The notes: generated by a model not told the origin, from the letters alone. Positions 10,342 to 20,352 are shown, counted from the stretch's first letter. The stretch is DNA of 64,000 nt from Leptospira wolbachii serovar Codice str. CDC (GCF_000332515.2 NZ_AOGZ02000014.1:124001-188000); one strand, 5' to 3'. Numbers and translations: made by a program.

Positions 10342-10956
10342 TTATTTGTTTAGGTGCGGTAACACCAAATCAGTTACGTTTTCCATTTCCGTAATTCTTT
10401 CCTCTTTCATTCGAGAAAAAAGATTATAAAAAATGTAAGCGGGGATGGCGATTCCAAGACCCATCGCGGTAGTAATCAACGCCTCTGAAATTCCTACTTC
10501 AGCACCTTGTGTTCCTGCACCTTCCGCGAAGGAACGCACAATCCCAATGACTGTCCCGAGGACACCAAGTAAGGGAGCGATGGTAGCAATTGTTCCGAGA
10601 CCAGTCAAATAACGTTCCATCAAATAAATTTGACGAAAACCCTCTTGTCGTATGTCTTCTTCCCAAAACTGAATGCCACGGCGTTTGAGATCAAATGCCA
10701 TACGAAGTAAAACTGCTGCCGGTGACTGAACGTCTTGACCGAGTACATCTTTTGCCTCATCCCATTTTTGTTCACGAGCCAATTCCCTGACACGACGGAA
10801 ATGATCTTGAGGAATGGCTTTTAGTTTCCAGTAATAAACAAGTCGTTCCACAATGATGGTAAAACCAACGATGGATACAAAGATGATTAGAATGGGTATG
10901 GTTTGCGGAGGAACCGAGGAAATGATTGAATCTGATTTAGCGAAAGGAAAAAACAT
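10342..10956 (-). CDS. exbB: MotA/TolQ/ExbB-family proton channel ExbB
   Basis: A 204-residue inner-membrane proton-channel subunit. It has a first transmembrane segment near residues 18-40 (IPILIIFVSIVGFTIIVERL), a cytoplasmic stretch, and two more membrane helices containing the family motif LGTIATIAPLLGVLGTVIGI and a second pore helix near AMGLGIAIPAYIFYNLF. It pairs with ExbD immediately downstream. The upstream gene is recN, with a 75-base gap that may hold a separate promoter. Confidence 0.94.
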   Translation of the reverse strand: MFFPFAKSDSIISSVPPQTIPILIIFVSIVGFTIIVERLVYYWKLKAIPQDHFRRVRELAREQKWDEAKDVLGQDVQSPAAVLLRMAFDLKRRGIQFWEEDIRQEGFRQIYLMERYLTGLGTIATIAPLLGVLGTVIGIVRSFAEGAGTQGAEVGISEALITTAMGLGIAIPAYIFYNLFSRMKEERITEMENVTDLVLPHLNK

Positions 10957-11031
10957 GAATGGGACCCCATTGAAGGATTACGAATAGAGTTTTCAGTCTT
11001 CCCTTTTTCGCCAAATACTATTTTTACGCCC

Positions 11032-12741
11032 CTACCCAGCTTTTTTCATGAGTAAATCCGTGGCAGCTTTTAGCACTGCTGAGGTCAGTTGTTTACCTCC
11101 GATCATCCGTGCGAGCTCCCGTTTTCTTTCTTCAAAGTCAAGAAGTGATGCATGAGACACAGTTCTTCCACCTTCTTGGCGTTTTTCGATCTTGATTTGG
11201 TGGTCCCCAGAGGCTGCTACCTGCTGGGTATGAGTAATCAGGAGAATCTGTGAGTTTCTTGCTAGTTTTTTAAGCTTTGTTGCCATTGCCTCCGCTGCCT
11301 CACCCCCAAGACCAGTATCCACCTCGTCCAATACCAGCATTTGGGGGGAAGGAGCTTGTTTTCCAAGAACACTCCGAAGGGCAAGCATCACCCGAGACAA
11401 CTCGCCACCAGAAGCTACTTTTCTGAGTGGGCGTGGTTTTTCTCCAGGATTGGCACTAAAATAAAATTCGATTTGGTCAAGACCGGATTCCGAAAGGAAA
11501 TAAGATTTGGATCCTTCTTCCACTTCTCCTTCTGGATTCTCTTCCCAACGAAGAACCACTTGGAGTTTTCCTCCCTCGAGTCCCAAATCGGCCATCTCCT
11601 TTTGAACATCCTCTTCAAACTGCGAGATCACATTACGGCGCAACTTCGAAAGTTGGAATCCTAACTCTTTCATCTCGGTAAGGCATTGGTCTTTTTTGAT
11701 TCGTAAAAAATCCTCATCCCCCGCTTGTTCGTTCCAACGTTCGAGTTCCAATTTTTTCTCTTCTAGTAAAAGATTGATCTCAGCCAAACTAACATTGTAT
11801 TTTTTCTTGAGTTTCTTTATGTCTTGGAGTCTAGACTGGACCATATCCAATCGCTCTGGGCTAAAGAAGAGTTCTTCTTCTTCTTCTCTTATGACGGACT
11901 TTAGAGATTTTAACCTGTCATAGACTTCTTCCCATTCTTCCAACATTTCTTTTTTTTCAGGGATTAAAATGGATACCTTCTGAATGGCATGGATGAGAGT
12001 GGGAAACACTTTCAGAATCGAGTTTTCTTTTTCGGTTAATTCTTCCAACACCAAACGATAGTTCTCTGCTAGTTTTTCCCCATTGGCCAAAAGAGATTCT
12101 TCTGTTGAAAGACTTTCATCTTCCCCTTCCTTGGGAGAAATAGATTCGATCTCTTCAATTTCATATTCAAGAATCTCTTTTCGTTTGAGCATGGTACGTC
12201 TTGTTTCTTCAAAATCGATGAGTTTCTGTTTCCAATGGCGATACTGTTGTAAGGCTAATTTGAATTTATATTTCAAGGATTCCAAATTGCCGTAACGATC
12301 TAAAAATTCCAATTGGTTGGACTTTTCGAGTAGAAAGAGTTGTTCGTTTTGGCAATGGATCTCAGCCATTGTTTTTCCAAGCTCTCGTAAATGAGTGGTG
12401 GAGGCTAAACTTTCCCCAATTTTTACTCGAGCCTTTCCATCCTTCATCAGTTCTTTGGTGATGACAATTTCATCTCCCGTATAACGAAAGCCCTGTTCCA
12501 TCAAATAGTCTTTGGCTAAGTTTTGGCCAGTAAGAGAAAGGACAGCCTGTAAAGAATACCTCTCCTTCCCTTGGCGGATATTGGCCGTAGAACAACGCCC
12601 TCCAAACAAGGAGGCCAATGCATCGAAAATTAAGGATTTTCCGGCACCGGATTCACCAGTAAATACAGTGAGACCATCCGAAAGGGAAAGTTCTAGGGAT
12701 TCGAAGAGTGCAAAATCTTTAATTTTCAAATGTGTGATCAT
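11032..12741 (-). CDS. recN: DNA repair protein RecN
   Basis: An SMC-like ATPase used in double-strand-break repair, 569 residues, the usual size. The N-terminus has Walker A in FTGESGAGKSLIFDAL, the middle third (about 160-380) is a charged coiled coil, and the C-terminus has the ABC signature region VASGGELSRVMLAL and Walker B in MLVLDEVDTGLGG. It heads the minus-strand run recN, exbB, exbD, bamA, uvrD. A divergent patatin gene starts about 130 bases away, so promoters for both lie in that gap. Confidence 0.95.
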   Translation of the reverse strand: MITHLKIKDFALFESLELSLSDGLTVFTGESGAGKSLIFDALASLFGGRCSTANIRQGKERYSLQAVLSLTGQNLAKDYLMEQGFRYTGDEIVITKELMKDGKARVKIGESLASTTHLRELGKTMAEIHCQNEQLFLLEKSNQLEFLDRYGNLESLKYKFKLALQQYRHWKQKLIDFEETRRTMLKRKEILEYEIEEIESISPKEGEDESLSTEESLLANGEKLAENYRLVLEELTEKENSILKVFPTLIHAIQKVSILIPEKKEMLEEWEEVYDRLKSLKSVIREEEEELFFSPERLDMVQSRLQDIKKLKKKYNVSLAEINLLLEEKKLELERWNEQAGDEDFLRIKKDQCLTEMKELGFQLSKLRRNVISQFEEDVQKEMADLGLEGGKLQVVLRWEENPEGEVEEGSKSYFLSESGLDQIEFYFSANPGEKPRPLRKVASGGELSRVMLALRSVLGKQAPSPQMLVLDEVDTGLGGEAAEAMATKLKKLARNSQILLITHTQQVAASGDHQIKIEKRQEGGRTVSHASLLDFEERKRELARMIGGKQLTSAVLKAATDLLMKKAG

Positions 12742-12870
12742 ATAGACTCCTGTTTGCTAAACATACAATTACTACTTAACATACGGGTAGTCAATAAAAT
12801 TTTTTAGAAATACACAAAAAACGAAATTTCTTTCACTTTCCTATTTGAAACTCTGGTGGAAGAGGCCCCT

Positions 12871-14577
12871 ATGAAAGATCTAGAAGGAAAAATTCACCTT
12901 GTCTCAAGCCTACCCTTATTTCGAAGTCTCTCTCGGAAGGAAAAGGTTTGGGTGGCCGAAGCAGTTCATATTGTTGAATCCGAACGTGAGGAAATTTTAT
13001 TCACAGCTGGAGATGGGAACCGAAGTTTATTTTTAATTCTATCTGGCGGGATCAAATTGTTTCTCCCCAAAAAAGGAGAAGGAAAACGCGAGGAGGAAGT
13101 TCAGTATCTCAAAAAGGGAGAATACTTCGGAATCCAATCCTTACTCACTGGAGAAAAACATAGCCATACAGCCGTTACTGTTACCGAATCAAGATTTCTT
13201 GTTTTGTCCCAATCAGGATTCCAAAAACTAATCCAAAAAATTCCTTATTTATCCATCACCTTTTCGAAAATGCTCACCAAGTCTCTCCGAGGAGAACTCC
13301 TGGGGGGACGTGAATACTTTCGTAATTCCGTAGTTTGCCTTGTTCACTCGGACCCAGTTGCCAGTGATCATTTGGCAAAAGATTTAGTCTCATCCATAGA
13401 AGAAGAATCAGGGAAAAAATCTGTTGTCCTCCACTTCTCCCAAAATGGACAAACTGATAATCCTAACGTTAAATCTTATAAATTCAAAGACTCTGATCGC
13501 ATCAAAGAAACTCTCGGCAAACACTACGCAAGTCATTCTTTTATCTTTTTGGAAGTGTTTCCGGAAACAGACGAAGATCTAAAACGTTTGTTAATCGACG
13601 AAGCCGATCATATTGAAAATTATCTCTCTCCTGATAAAAAAATCAATCTATGTGATTCCATTACCAGTGAATCCAAGGAAAATGAAATTCTCTATCATGA
13701 AACCAATATCAGAGATATCCTCGACCATGGAAAATGGGAAATTCATATCAGAAGAAAGGCAAGAGAACTTTCCGGTGTCGAAATGGGAGTGGCGCTGGGT
13801 GGTGGGGCCGCTTTGGGACTTGCCCAAGTAGGGATAATGAAGGTCATGGAAGAGGAAGGAATTGTTCCCGATATGATAGCGGGAACAAGTATTGGAGCTG
13901 TCATTGGCGCTTTTTGGGCCAGTGGACTCGGTTACAAAGGCATTTTACCGCTATTAGGCGAAATCGATAGTATTTTCAAAATGTTCAAACTTGTTGATTT
14001 ATCTTTTCCAGGCCAAGGACTTTTGCATGGGAAACATGTAAGATCCCTGCTCGAAAAGTATCTAGGGGATTTGTATTTTGAAGACCTCCCCATTAAACTA
14101 AGACTGATTAGTTGTGATATATCCACAAGACAAGAAATTGTCCTCTCTGAAGGAAAGGTTTTAGATGCCGTAATGGCGAGTATATCCATCCCTGGAGTGT
14201 TTGTTCCGCAACCCCAAGAAAATGGGAAAACGTATGTGGATGGAGGAATTGTGAACCCACTCCCAGTATCTGCTCTAACCCATGAAGGAGTACAGAAAAT
14301 TATCGCCATCAATTCTATGCCGAGTTCCAAAGATGAGATGAAAACAAACAAACTACTGAATTTGAATGTTTTGGATATCATCGTGAATAGTTTGTATTCC
14401 CTCCAATACCGAATTGGAAAGTACAGTGCTCAGGAAGCAGATGTGTATTTGAATCCAATTCTCCCCAATTCCAATTGGTTTGAATTTTGGCGAAGTACCG
14501 AATTCATCCAATTAGGAGAAACAGTTGCCAAAAGTTCACTACCAGAACTCAAACAATTGTTTAGCGAAAAAACTTAA
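12871..14577 (+). CDS. Patatin-like phospholipase with an N-terminal cyclic-nucleotide-binding domain
   Basis: A 568-residue lipase or lysophospholipase related to neuropathy target esterase. Residues about 10-125 form a cyclic-nucleotide-binding/Crp-like beta-barrel (LFLILSGGIKLFL, then LKKGEYFGIQSLLTGE). The C-terminal part is a patatin domain with the oxyanion loop GGGAALGLAQVG, the nucleophile in GTSIG (Ser about 340) and the catalytic Asp in VDGG. Together these point to hydrolysis of membrane lipids, perhaps under nucleotide control. I chose the ATG at 12871, which has a GAAGAGG site five bases upstream, over the in-frame GTG at 12856. The 3' end overlaps the convergent CysK-like gene by four bases. 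Confidence 0.9.
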   Translation: MKDLEGKIHLVSSLPLFRSLSRKEKVWVAEAVHIVESEREEILFTAGDGNRSLFLILSGGIKLFLPKKGEGKREEEVQYLKKGEYFGIQSLLTGEKHSHTAVTVTESRFLVLSQSGFQKLIQKIPYLSITFSKMLTKSLRGELLGGREYFRNSVVCLVHSDPVASDHLAKDLVSSIEEESGKKSVVLHFSQNGQTDNPNVKSYKFKDSDRIKETLGKHYASHSFIFLEVFPETDEDLKRLLIDEADHIENYLSPDKKINLCDSITSESKENEILYHETNIRDILDHGKWEIHIRRKARELSGVEMGVALGGGAALGLAQVGIMKVMEEEGIVPDMIAGTSIGAVIGAFWASGLGYKGILPLLGEIDSIFKMFKLVDLSFPGQGLLHGKHVRSLLEKYLGDLYFEDLPIKLRLISCDISTRQEIVLSEGKVLDAVMASISIPGVFVPQPQENGKTYVDGGIVNPLPVSALTHEGVQKIIAINSMPSSKDEMKTNKLLNLNVLDIIVNSLYSLQYRIGKYSAQEADVYLNPILPNSNWFEFWRSTEFIQLGETVAKSSLPELKQLFSEKT

Positions 14578-15575
14578 TCTCTGTCTGGGGAGAGGATTAC
14601 GATGTTAAACGGATTTCTTTCGTTTCTCTCAGACTCTGGGATGGATTCCGAAAACCGAAGGGCTCCGGTGATAACGGTGCCTGTGGTAAGGCCTGCAAAG
14701 ATTCCTTCCTTTTCATAAAGGTCTGCTTGCAAGTGTAAGGCTTCGTCCTTCGTAACATGGAAATAATGGTCGATGAGTTTCGGATCATACACCGCTGGGA
14801 GTTGGATTCTTTCCCGTTCTTTGGGATTGTCAGTTTTTCCATACTCCATAAAAGGAGAATTTTGTTTTCCAGCAATGATGACTTTGACTCTGCGGTCTTG
14901 GGATTTCAAATACCGGCCAATTCCTGTAATGGCCCCACCCGATCCTGGAGCAGAAATCACAGCGCCCACTTTCCCTTGTAGGTCTCTCCAAATTTCAGGA
15001 CCTGTCGTTTTAAAATGAAAATTAGGATTTGCCGGATTGGATGCTTCGTCGGGAATCCATCCACCTAACTTTTTAGCTTTTTCTTCGGCAAGGTCTGTGA
15101 GCCTACCAAGATCTGATTCATTGGTAACCGTAACTTCGGCACCATAACTTCTGAGTAATTGGATTCTTTCGGGAGTTGTCTGGAGGGGAACGAGACAAAA
15201 CACAGGATACCCTTTCACTTTTCCGATCCAAGTAAAACTAACCGAAGAGGAACCTGCACCCACAAGAACGACAGGCATTCCTTTTTTTAGCTTCCCTCTT
15301 CTTTCCGCATCCAAATACATAGCAAGGGCAGTTCGGTCTTTGGCCGAACCAGTAGGATTTAAAAATTCGGCTTTCAAATAAAACTGCACACCCGTATACT
15401 CCAATCCAATTCGATTCAATCGAATCAGCGGTGTATTTCCAATGAGTTGGAGGATATTGTCATGGATGGGTTTGGCAACGGAAAGTTCCTTTCCAAAGAT
15501 ACCTTGTACATTGTTAAGCGCCTGCAACAAACTATTGCCGAGGTCATCGATGCCTTTGGAAATTGGATCTATCAT
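14574..15575 (-). CDS. CysK-like PLP-dependent protein with an altered substrate loop
   Basis: A 333-residue member of the cysteine synthase/cystathionine beta-synthase fold. It keeps LIGNTPLIRLNRI, the PLP lysine in NPTGSAKDR (Lys79), and the SNPANPNFHFKTTGPEIW segment that is nearly invariant in CysK. However, the substrate-binding loop that reads TSGNT in CysK is GAGSS here (about 106-110), the phosphate loop GTGGT is GSGGA, and the C-terminal SSGERY is SPDRD. It also has an extra N-terminal stretch of about 40 residues. It may have a changed substrate or a regulatory role rather than making cysteine. It overlaps the FKBP stop by one base and ends the leuC-leuD-FKBP operon. Confidence 0.85.
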   Translation of the reverse strand: MIDPISKGIDDLGNSLLQALNNVQGIFGKELSVAKPIHDNILQLIGNTPLIRLNRIGLEYTGVQFYLKAEFLNPTGSAKDRTALAMYLDAERRGKLKKGMPVVLVGAGSSSVSFTWIGKVKGYPVFCLVPLQTTPERIQLLRSYGAEVTVTNESDLGRLTDLAEEKAKKLGGWIPDEASNPANPNFHFKTTGPEIWRDLQGKVGAVISAPGSGGAITGIGRYLKSQDRRVKVIIAGKQNSPFMEYGKTDNPKERERIQLPAVYDPKLIDHYFHVTKDEALHLQADLYEKEGIFAGLTTGTVITGALRFSESIPESERNERNPFNIVILSPDRD

Positions 15576-15952
15576 TATTTTACTTTAATCAGTTCCACAT
15601 CAAAGATAAGTGTTGAGTTGGCAGGAATGGGACCAATGGCGCGAGCACCGTATCCAAACTGAGGAGGAATAGTAAGTTTTCTTTTTCCACCTTCTTTCAT
15701 TCCTACAATCCCACGTTCCCAACCTTGGATCACTTGACCTTGGCCCAGTTGAAAACTAAAAGGTTCTCCACGATCCACAGAAGAATCAAATACCTTACCG
15801 TTAGTTAACTTTCCTGTGTAATGAACGACTACTGTCGTACCGCGAATGGCTTCTCTTCCTAACCCTTGTTTGGTGTCCTGGATAAGAAGTTCATCTGCGG
15901 AAAGTCCGCTTACTAAAAATAAAAAACCGACAAAAAGAGAAAACAGTTTCAT
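15575..15952 (-). CDS. Secreted FKBP-type peptidyl-prolyl cis-trans isomerase
   Basis: A 125-residue exported prolyl isomerase that helps proteins fold in the periplasm. A signal peptide (MKLFSLFVGFLFLVSGLSA) is followed by a single FKBP domain with VVVHYTGKL, GKVFDSS, QVIQGWERGIVGMKEG and IGPIPANSTLIFDVEL, the conserved binding-pocket segments. The ATG at 15952 places the signal peptide at the N-terminus; the longer upstream frame runs into leuD and is not coding. It starts seven bases after the leuD stop and overlaps the next gene by one base. Confidence 0.92.
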   Translation of the reverse strand: MKLFSLFVGFLFLVSGLSADELLIQDTKQGLGREAIRGTTVVVHYTGKLTNGKVFDSSVDRGEPFSFQLGQGQVIQGWERGIVGMKEGGKRKLTIPPQFGYGARAIGPIPANSTLIFDVELIKVK

Positions 15953-15959
15953 ACAACAA

Positions 15960-16586
15960 TTATACAGTTTTTGCATACAACCAGGGAACTTCTTTTTGGT
16001 TCTTTTCCTCAAATTTTTGAATAAAATCAGCCTTTTGAAGAGTGAGTCCAATATCATCCAAACCGTTCAGAAGGCAATGTTTGCGAAACGCATCCACTTC
16101 AAATGGATATTTTTTTCCCTCTTCTGTGACCACTACTTGGTTTTCCAAATCGATTTCCAAATTGGCCCCTGGTTTTTTATCTATGGCCTGAAAGATTTCT
16201 TCTATCTGTGTTTCTGGTAAAACGATGGGTAACATACCATTTTTAAAACAGTTATTATAAAATATATCTGCGTAAGATGGGGAAAGAATGGAGCGAAATC
16301 CATAATCTTCCAATGCCCACGGAGCATGTTCTCTTGAGGATCCACAACCAAAGTTGTCCCGAGTCACAAGAATGTTTGCCCCTTGGTATCTAGGTGCATT
16401 GAGTACGAACTCAGGATTTGGTTTTTTTCCAGCATCATCTAAAAACCTCCAGTCATGGAAGAGGTGTTGTCCAAATCCAGATCTTTCAATTTTTCGAAGA
16501 AACTGCTTCGGAATGATTTGGTCCGTATCTACGTTTGCCTTATCTAGAAGAGCTGCGATTCCTTTTAATTTCGTAAATGCTTTCAT
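15960..16586 (-). CDS. leuD: 3-isopropylmalate dehydratase small subunit LeuD
   Basis: The small subunit of isopropylmalate isomerase, 208 residues, matching the family length. Diagnostic segments include [12 protein letters not shown] near the start and [15 protein letters not shown], the swivel-domain signature. With LeuC it converts 2-isopropylmalate to 3-isopropylmalate in leucine synthesis. In Leptospira the same enzyme is also expected to act on citramalate in the pyruvate route to isoleucine (established for the pathway, not shown here). The ATG at 16586 follows the leuC stop by one base; the ORF extension upstream is inside leuC. Confidence 0.96.
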   Translation of the reverse strand: MKAFTKLKGIAALLDKANVDTDQIIPKQFLRKIERSGFGQHLFHDWRFLDDAGKKPNPEFVLNAPRYQGANILVTRDNFGCGSSREHAPWALEDYGFRSILSPSYADIFYNNCFKNGMLPIVLPETQIEEIFQAIDKKPGANLEIDLENQVVVTEEGKKYPFEVDAFRKHCLLNGLDDIGLTLQKADFIQKFEEKNQKEVPWLYAKTV

Positions 16587-16587
16587 C

Positions 16588-17982
16588 TTATTTCCACTCC
16601 CGAATGTCTCCAAAATGTCCTTCTACTGCGACTGCCGCTGCCATTGCAGGTCCTACTAGGTGGGTGCGTCCGCCTTTCCCTTGTCTTCCTTCAAAGTTTC
16701 TGTTGGAGGTGGAGGCACAGCGATCTCCCGGCGATAGAACATCATCATTCATCGCAAGGCACATAGAGCAACCTGGGTTTCTCCATTGGAAACCAGCTTC
16801 TAAAAAGATCTTATCTAAGCCTTCTTGTTCTGCTTGTCGTTTCACACGCCCTGAACCGGGAACAATGATAGCTTCTACCTCTTTACTTACCTTCTTACCC
16901 TTAACCGTATCTGCTACAACTCGAAGGTCTTCGATGCGAGAGTTCGTGCAAGATCCAATAAAAACTTTATTTACCTTCACATCGATGAGTTTTTGGCCTG
17001 GTTTTAAATCCATATAAGCAAGAGCCGACTCTGCCGATTTTTTTTGAATCGGATCAGTAAAATCTGCAGGACCCGGTACGGGAGCCGTCACAGGAATTAC
17101 TTGGCCAGGAGAAGTTCCCCAAGAAACCATCGGTGCAATTTCACTTGCGTTGAGTGTAACCGTTTTATCAAACTTCGCACCAACATCCGTTGCATAAGCT
17201 TTCCACTTAGCGGCTGCTACATCAAAAGCTTCTCCCTTAGGGGCAAAGTCTCTTCCTTTAATATAATTGATAGTTGTGTCATCGGGAGAGATAAGACCAG
17301 CACGGGCACCAGCTTCAATGGCCATATTGCAGATGGTCATACGACCTTCCATACTGAGAGAACGAATCGCCTCTCCTGTGAATTCAATCACATAACCCGT
17401 GGCCCCATCCGTTCCAATTTTCCCGATAATCGCAAGAACGATATCTTTCGCAGAAACCAGCGGAGATAATTTTCCATCCACTCGAATCTCCAAAGTTTTT
17501 GGTTTCTTTTGGACGAGAGTTTGTGTCGCAAGAACATGTTCCACTTCTGAAGTTCCAATTCCAAAAGCTAGGGCACCGAAAGCACCATGAGTGGCTGTAT
17601 GCGAATCTCCACAAACAATGGTCATACCAGGATGTGTGAGTCCAAGTTCTGGTGCCACCACATGAACAATTCCGTTGTCTGGGTGGTTGATATCAAATAA
17701 TGTAATTCCGTTTTCTTTACAGTTGTCCATCAACGTTTGCATTTGAAGGACAGAGATAGGATCTACAGATTTCCAATCGCGAGTTCTCGTAGAAACGTTG
17801 TGATCCATAGTAGCAAAGGTGGCATCGGGACGACGAACCTTTCTATTGGTTAACTTTAGACTCTCAAAAGCCTGCGGGCTTGTTACCTCATGAACGAGGT
17901 GTCTGTCGATATAGATGAGGCAGGTTCCATCATCCTCGTGGACCAAATGGTCATTCCAAATCTTCTCAAACATGGTTTTCAT
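16588..17982 (-). CDS. leuC: 3-isopropylmalate dehydratase large subunit LeuC
   Basis: The aconitase-family catalytic subunit, 464 residues, the usual size. It has the substrate and cluster motifs [24 protein letters not shown] in spirit (positions about 128-150), the first cluster cysteine in IGSCTNSR, and the other two in [11 protein letters not shown], which together hold a [4Fe-4S] cluster. It is the first gene of a leuC, leuD, FKBP, CysK-like operon. A short inverted repeat lies 30-50 bases upstream of its start and may be a regulatory hairpin. Confidence 0.96.
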   Translation of the reverse strand: MKTMFEKIWNDHLVHEDDGTCLIYIDRHLVHEVTSPQAFESLKLTNRKVRRPDATFATMDHNVSTRTRDWKSVDPISVLQMQTLMDNCKENGITLFDINHPDNGIVHVVAPELGLTHPGMTIVCGDSHTATHGAFGALAFGIGTSEVEHVLATQTLVQKKPKTLEIRVDGKLSPLVSAKDIVLAIIGKIGTDGATGYVIEFTGEAIRSLSMEGRMTICNMAIEAGARAGLISPDDTTINYIKGRDFAPKGEAFDVAAAKWKAYATDVGAKFDKTVTLNASEIAPMVSWGTSPGQVIPVTAPVPGPADFTDPIQKKSAESALAYMDLKPGQKLIDVKVNKVFIGSCTNSRIEDLRVVADTVKGKKVSKEVEAIIVPGSGRVKRQAEQEGLDKIFLEAGFQWRNPGCSMCLAMNDDVLSPGDRCASTSNRNFEGRQGKGGRTHLVGPAMAAAVAVEGHFGDIREWK

Positions 17983-18013
17983 AACTAGACTCCCTCACTT
18001 CCAGTCATAACTC

Positions 18014-18033
18014 GGACATGGGGTGGTATGTCC
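18014..18033 (-). promoter_or_regulatory. Inverted repeat in the leuC leader
   Basis: GGACAT and ATGTCC form a perfect 6-bp inverted repeat around an 8-base loop, 31 bases upstream of the leuC start. It could be a leader hairpin or an operator for the leucine genes. There is no T-run on the minus strand after it, so it is not a simple terminator, and no leader peptide rich in leucine codons is visible. Confidence 0.3.
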
Positions 18034-18059
18034 AGGGAATTTGAAAAAATAGAGAAGTT

Positions 18060-18887
18060 CTAAGGGGTTTGGATGGTAGCACCGTCTACATAGGTTCCAG
18101 AAACTCCGGTGCAATGTGTAGCGGCAGTTCCACCGCCACCACCCGTGAGAGGAGCCGTATAGACACTGATGATAAAGCCGACACTTGACTGAGTGACTTT
18201 GCAGGAGCCTACGGCACCGGTCTCAGTGCATTTAGCGGTCTGTTTAGTTCCCGACAGACAACTGGTCAGATATCCGTAATAATTTTGGCAAACCCCGGAT
18301 CCCAAATCGCAAGCAAACTTAAATGTTTTTGTAGATCCACCATTCAAAATGTCGGTTAGATCGGAATCAGAAATAGCTTGTACAGGGGTTCCATCGGTAA
18401 GAACTGTCAAAGGATGGGAGCTCGGATCTTCCTTTTGGTAGAGGTAAATCAAGTAACTTCCCGATTTCGTAAAATTTATGACTGTGGCAGGAGAGTCTAC
18501 CTTTGTGTATTCGGTGCCATCTTTAGCTAAGATAGCTGATGATAAATCCAATGGGCAACTACTGGATACATAAACTGTTAACTTCGCATAACGAGAAAGT
18601 ACGACTCTTGTTCCAATCTGTGCTCCAGCTATTTGCATCACTGCATAATGTGTATCCCCGGCAAGAGCAAAGGAAACATTTTTGGACGTGGTTGTGATTC
18701 CCGTATACCCTGCCTTAATTTGGGTCCCCAGGCCCGCCACCGTACAACCATTAGTGCCTGATTCTTTGGCAAGTAAAAGTGAGGTAGTAGCATCGTTATT
18801 GGCAGTTTTTCCCGAACAATGGACAGTAGAAAGAATAACCACAAAAGCCAACAGCAAAACAAATTTCTTTTGTATCATCCGAATCAT
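18060..18887 (-). CDS. Hypothetical lipoprotein, 275 residues
   Basis: A probable lipoprotein of unknown function. The signal peptide KKFVLLLAFVVILSTVHC ends in a lipobox-like cysteine followed by Ser-Gly. The mature part is rich in Ser and Thr, has about eight further cysteines, and shows a Gly run (about residue 250). It shows no domain I recognise. I chose the ATG at 18887, which has a GGAAGG ribosome site, rather than the ORF start inside the upstream FHA gene. It lies four bases downstream of that gene and is probably co-transcribed. Confidence 0.8.
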   Translation of the reverse strand: MIRMIQKKFVLLLAFVVILSTVHCSGKTANNDATTSLLLAKESGTNGCTVAGLGTQIKAGYTGITTTSKNVSFALAGDTHYAVMQIAGAQIGTRVVLSRYAKLTVYVSSSCPLDLSSAILAKDGTEYTKVDSPATVINFTKSGSYLIYLYQKEDPSSHPLTVLTDGTPVQAISDSDLTDILNGGSTKTFKFACDLGSGVCQNYYGYLTSCLSGTKQTAKCTETGAVGSCKVTQSSVGFIISVYTAPLTGGGGGTAATHCTGVSGTYVDGATIQTP

Positions 18888-18891
18888 ATTT

Positions 18892-20352
18892 CTACCTTCC
18901 CCGAAACGACAGGATCGTTTTGCCAATTTGAATCTCGTCCAAATTATGAAGAACCTTGGGACGAAGTAACTTTTTGCCGTTTAAGTATACACCTGTTTGT
19001 GATACACAATCAAACAATATATGCTTTCCTTTTCTGTTTTTTATCTTAGCGTGAAGCCCAGCAACAGTAGGGTCCAAAAGGACAAGATGATTTGATTCCC
19101 AACTTCCAATAGTCACTTCGTCAAACTGTAGTGGGAATTGGTCAGGGTAATGATTTCCGTCTCTAACCATGAGAACACCGTAGGAATATGATGCTCCAGG
19201 AAGAGTCGCCTTTTCTGCAATGGCTAACGCAATCTCACGGTCCCTAGCGGCTTTTTCCATTGTCTCGCCATACATCCGGTCGTAAACTTGGAGTTCTTCT
19301 TTTCGTTCCGAAAATTCAGACTCAATATTGGTTACAGACACCAAACTTCTACTTGGTTCTTCATACCCACGTAAATAATACAACGCCGCCAAACAAAGAA
19401 AAATGAGAAAAAAACTCACAGGAAAAAAGAATAAGGGATCTGATAATTGTAAGTATAAAGATCGGAAAAAAGAAAGTTCATATTGGAATTCAAACCGAAT
19501 GGCCTGATCTACTGAAACAAGTCCACCCGAGATAAAGTTAGTTTTCCATCGTGAAAGTTTCCATGGCGAAGTATAAACCAATTCATAATCTTCATGACCG
19601 AGAGCACGTAAATAGGAAAACAAATCAGAATAACTATCCGATTTTGAAATAGGATAGTGCCTCCCATTCGCATAACTAGCAAGTTTTGTGGCTTCCAAAG
19701 AGCTAGGCGCAAGTACGATTAGCTGCAAGTTCTTATCTCGAATTCGTTTTGCTAATTCTGGGATTTCAAAACGATCCTGCCATTCAGGGGCAAAACTGAC
19801 GAAGACGAGGATATGGTCTTCGGAGGACTGGTTTTTGGGAATGCCTTCAAGGAAATTCTCCCAATTCCGAATCGGATAGTTTGGAGCAGGCACTTTAGGA
19901 AATGGAAAAGAAATATCTAAAACATTGGAACGGATTCGTTCGAAGGAATGTTTGTTCTCATCAGACTGAATCTGTAACTTGGAAGTTCCTCCACTTTGTT
20001 CACCAACCTTAACCAACTGGTTTGCCAATTGGATGATCCAACGCCTATCCTCAGCATTCCTATAACTTGGAATTGATATATAGAGGTGGACTGGATTTTT
20101 TACGTCAGTCTTTTCAAAGCGAAAGGATTCAGTAAGCCGCACATTGGAATTCAATTGTTCGGAAAGGACAAATCCTTTGGAATCAAAGGAAGCATTAGAG
20201 TGAAATCGGACTTTAACTTCTGGATAGGAACCTGAATCCACATAACGAAGTTTGAATCCGGGATCAGAGGAAAGAACCGTCGGTGTTAAAACAAGGAACA
20301 GAAAAGTCCAATTACTGAAAAAGTAGCGAAGCTTCCTTAAGTTGTTTTCCAT
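18892..20352 (-). CDS. Membrane protein with a C-terminal FHA domain
   Basis: A 486-residue protein with a signal peptide (WTFLFLVLTPTVLSS), an extracytoplasmic domain of about 290 residues, one transmembrane helix near 305-330 (FFFPVSFFLIFLCLAALYYL) and a cytoplasmic FHA domain at the C-terminus. The FHA part shows VTIGSWESNHLVL, then TVAGLHAKI and TGVYLNGKKL, the phosphothreonine-binding pattern, though the usual SxxH is AGLH. The outer domain (HILVFVSFAPEW, LQLIVLAPSS) resembles a degenerate von Willebrand A fold, which is inference. It may link an outer signal to Ser/Thr phosphorylation inside. The start overlaps the ABC ATPase gene by 41 bases. Confidence 0.78.
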   Translation of the reverse strand: MENNLRKLRYFFSNWTFLFLVLTPTVLSSDPGFKLRYVDSGSYPEVKVRFHSNASFDSKGFVLSEQLNSNVRLTESFRFEKTDVKNPVHLYISIPSYRNAEDRRWIIQLANQLVKVGEQSGGTSKLQIQSDENKHSFERIRSNVLDISFPFPKVPAPNYPIRNWENFLEGIPKNQSSEDHILVFVSFAPEWQDRFEIPELAKRIRDKNLQLIVLAPSSLEATKLASYANGRHYPISKSDSYSDLFSYLRALGHEDYELVYTSPWKLSRWKTNFISGGLVSVDQAIRFEFQYELSFFRSLYLQLSDPLFFFPVSFFLIFLCLAALYYLRGYEEPSRSLVSVTNIESEFSERKEELQVYDRMYGETMEKAARDREIALAIAEKATLPGASYSYGVLMVRDGNHYPDQFPLQFDEVTIGSWESNHLVLLDPTVAGLHAKIKNRKGKHILFDCVSQTGVYLNGKKLLRPKVLHNLDEIQIGKTILSFRGR

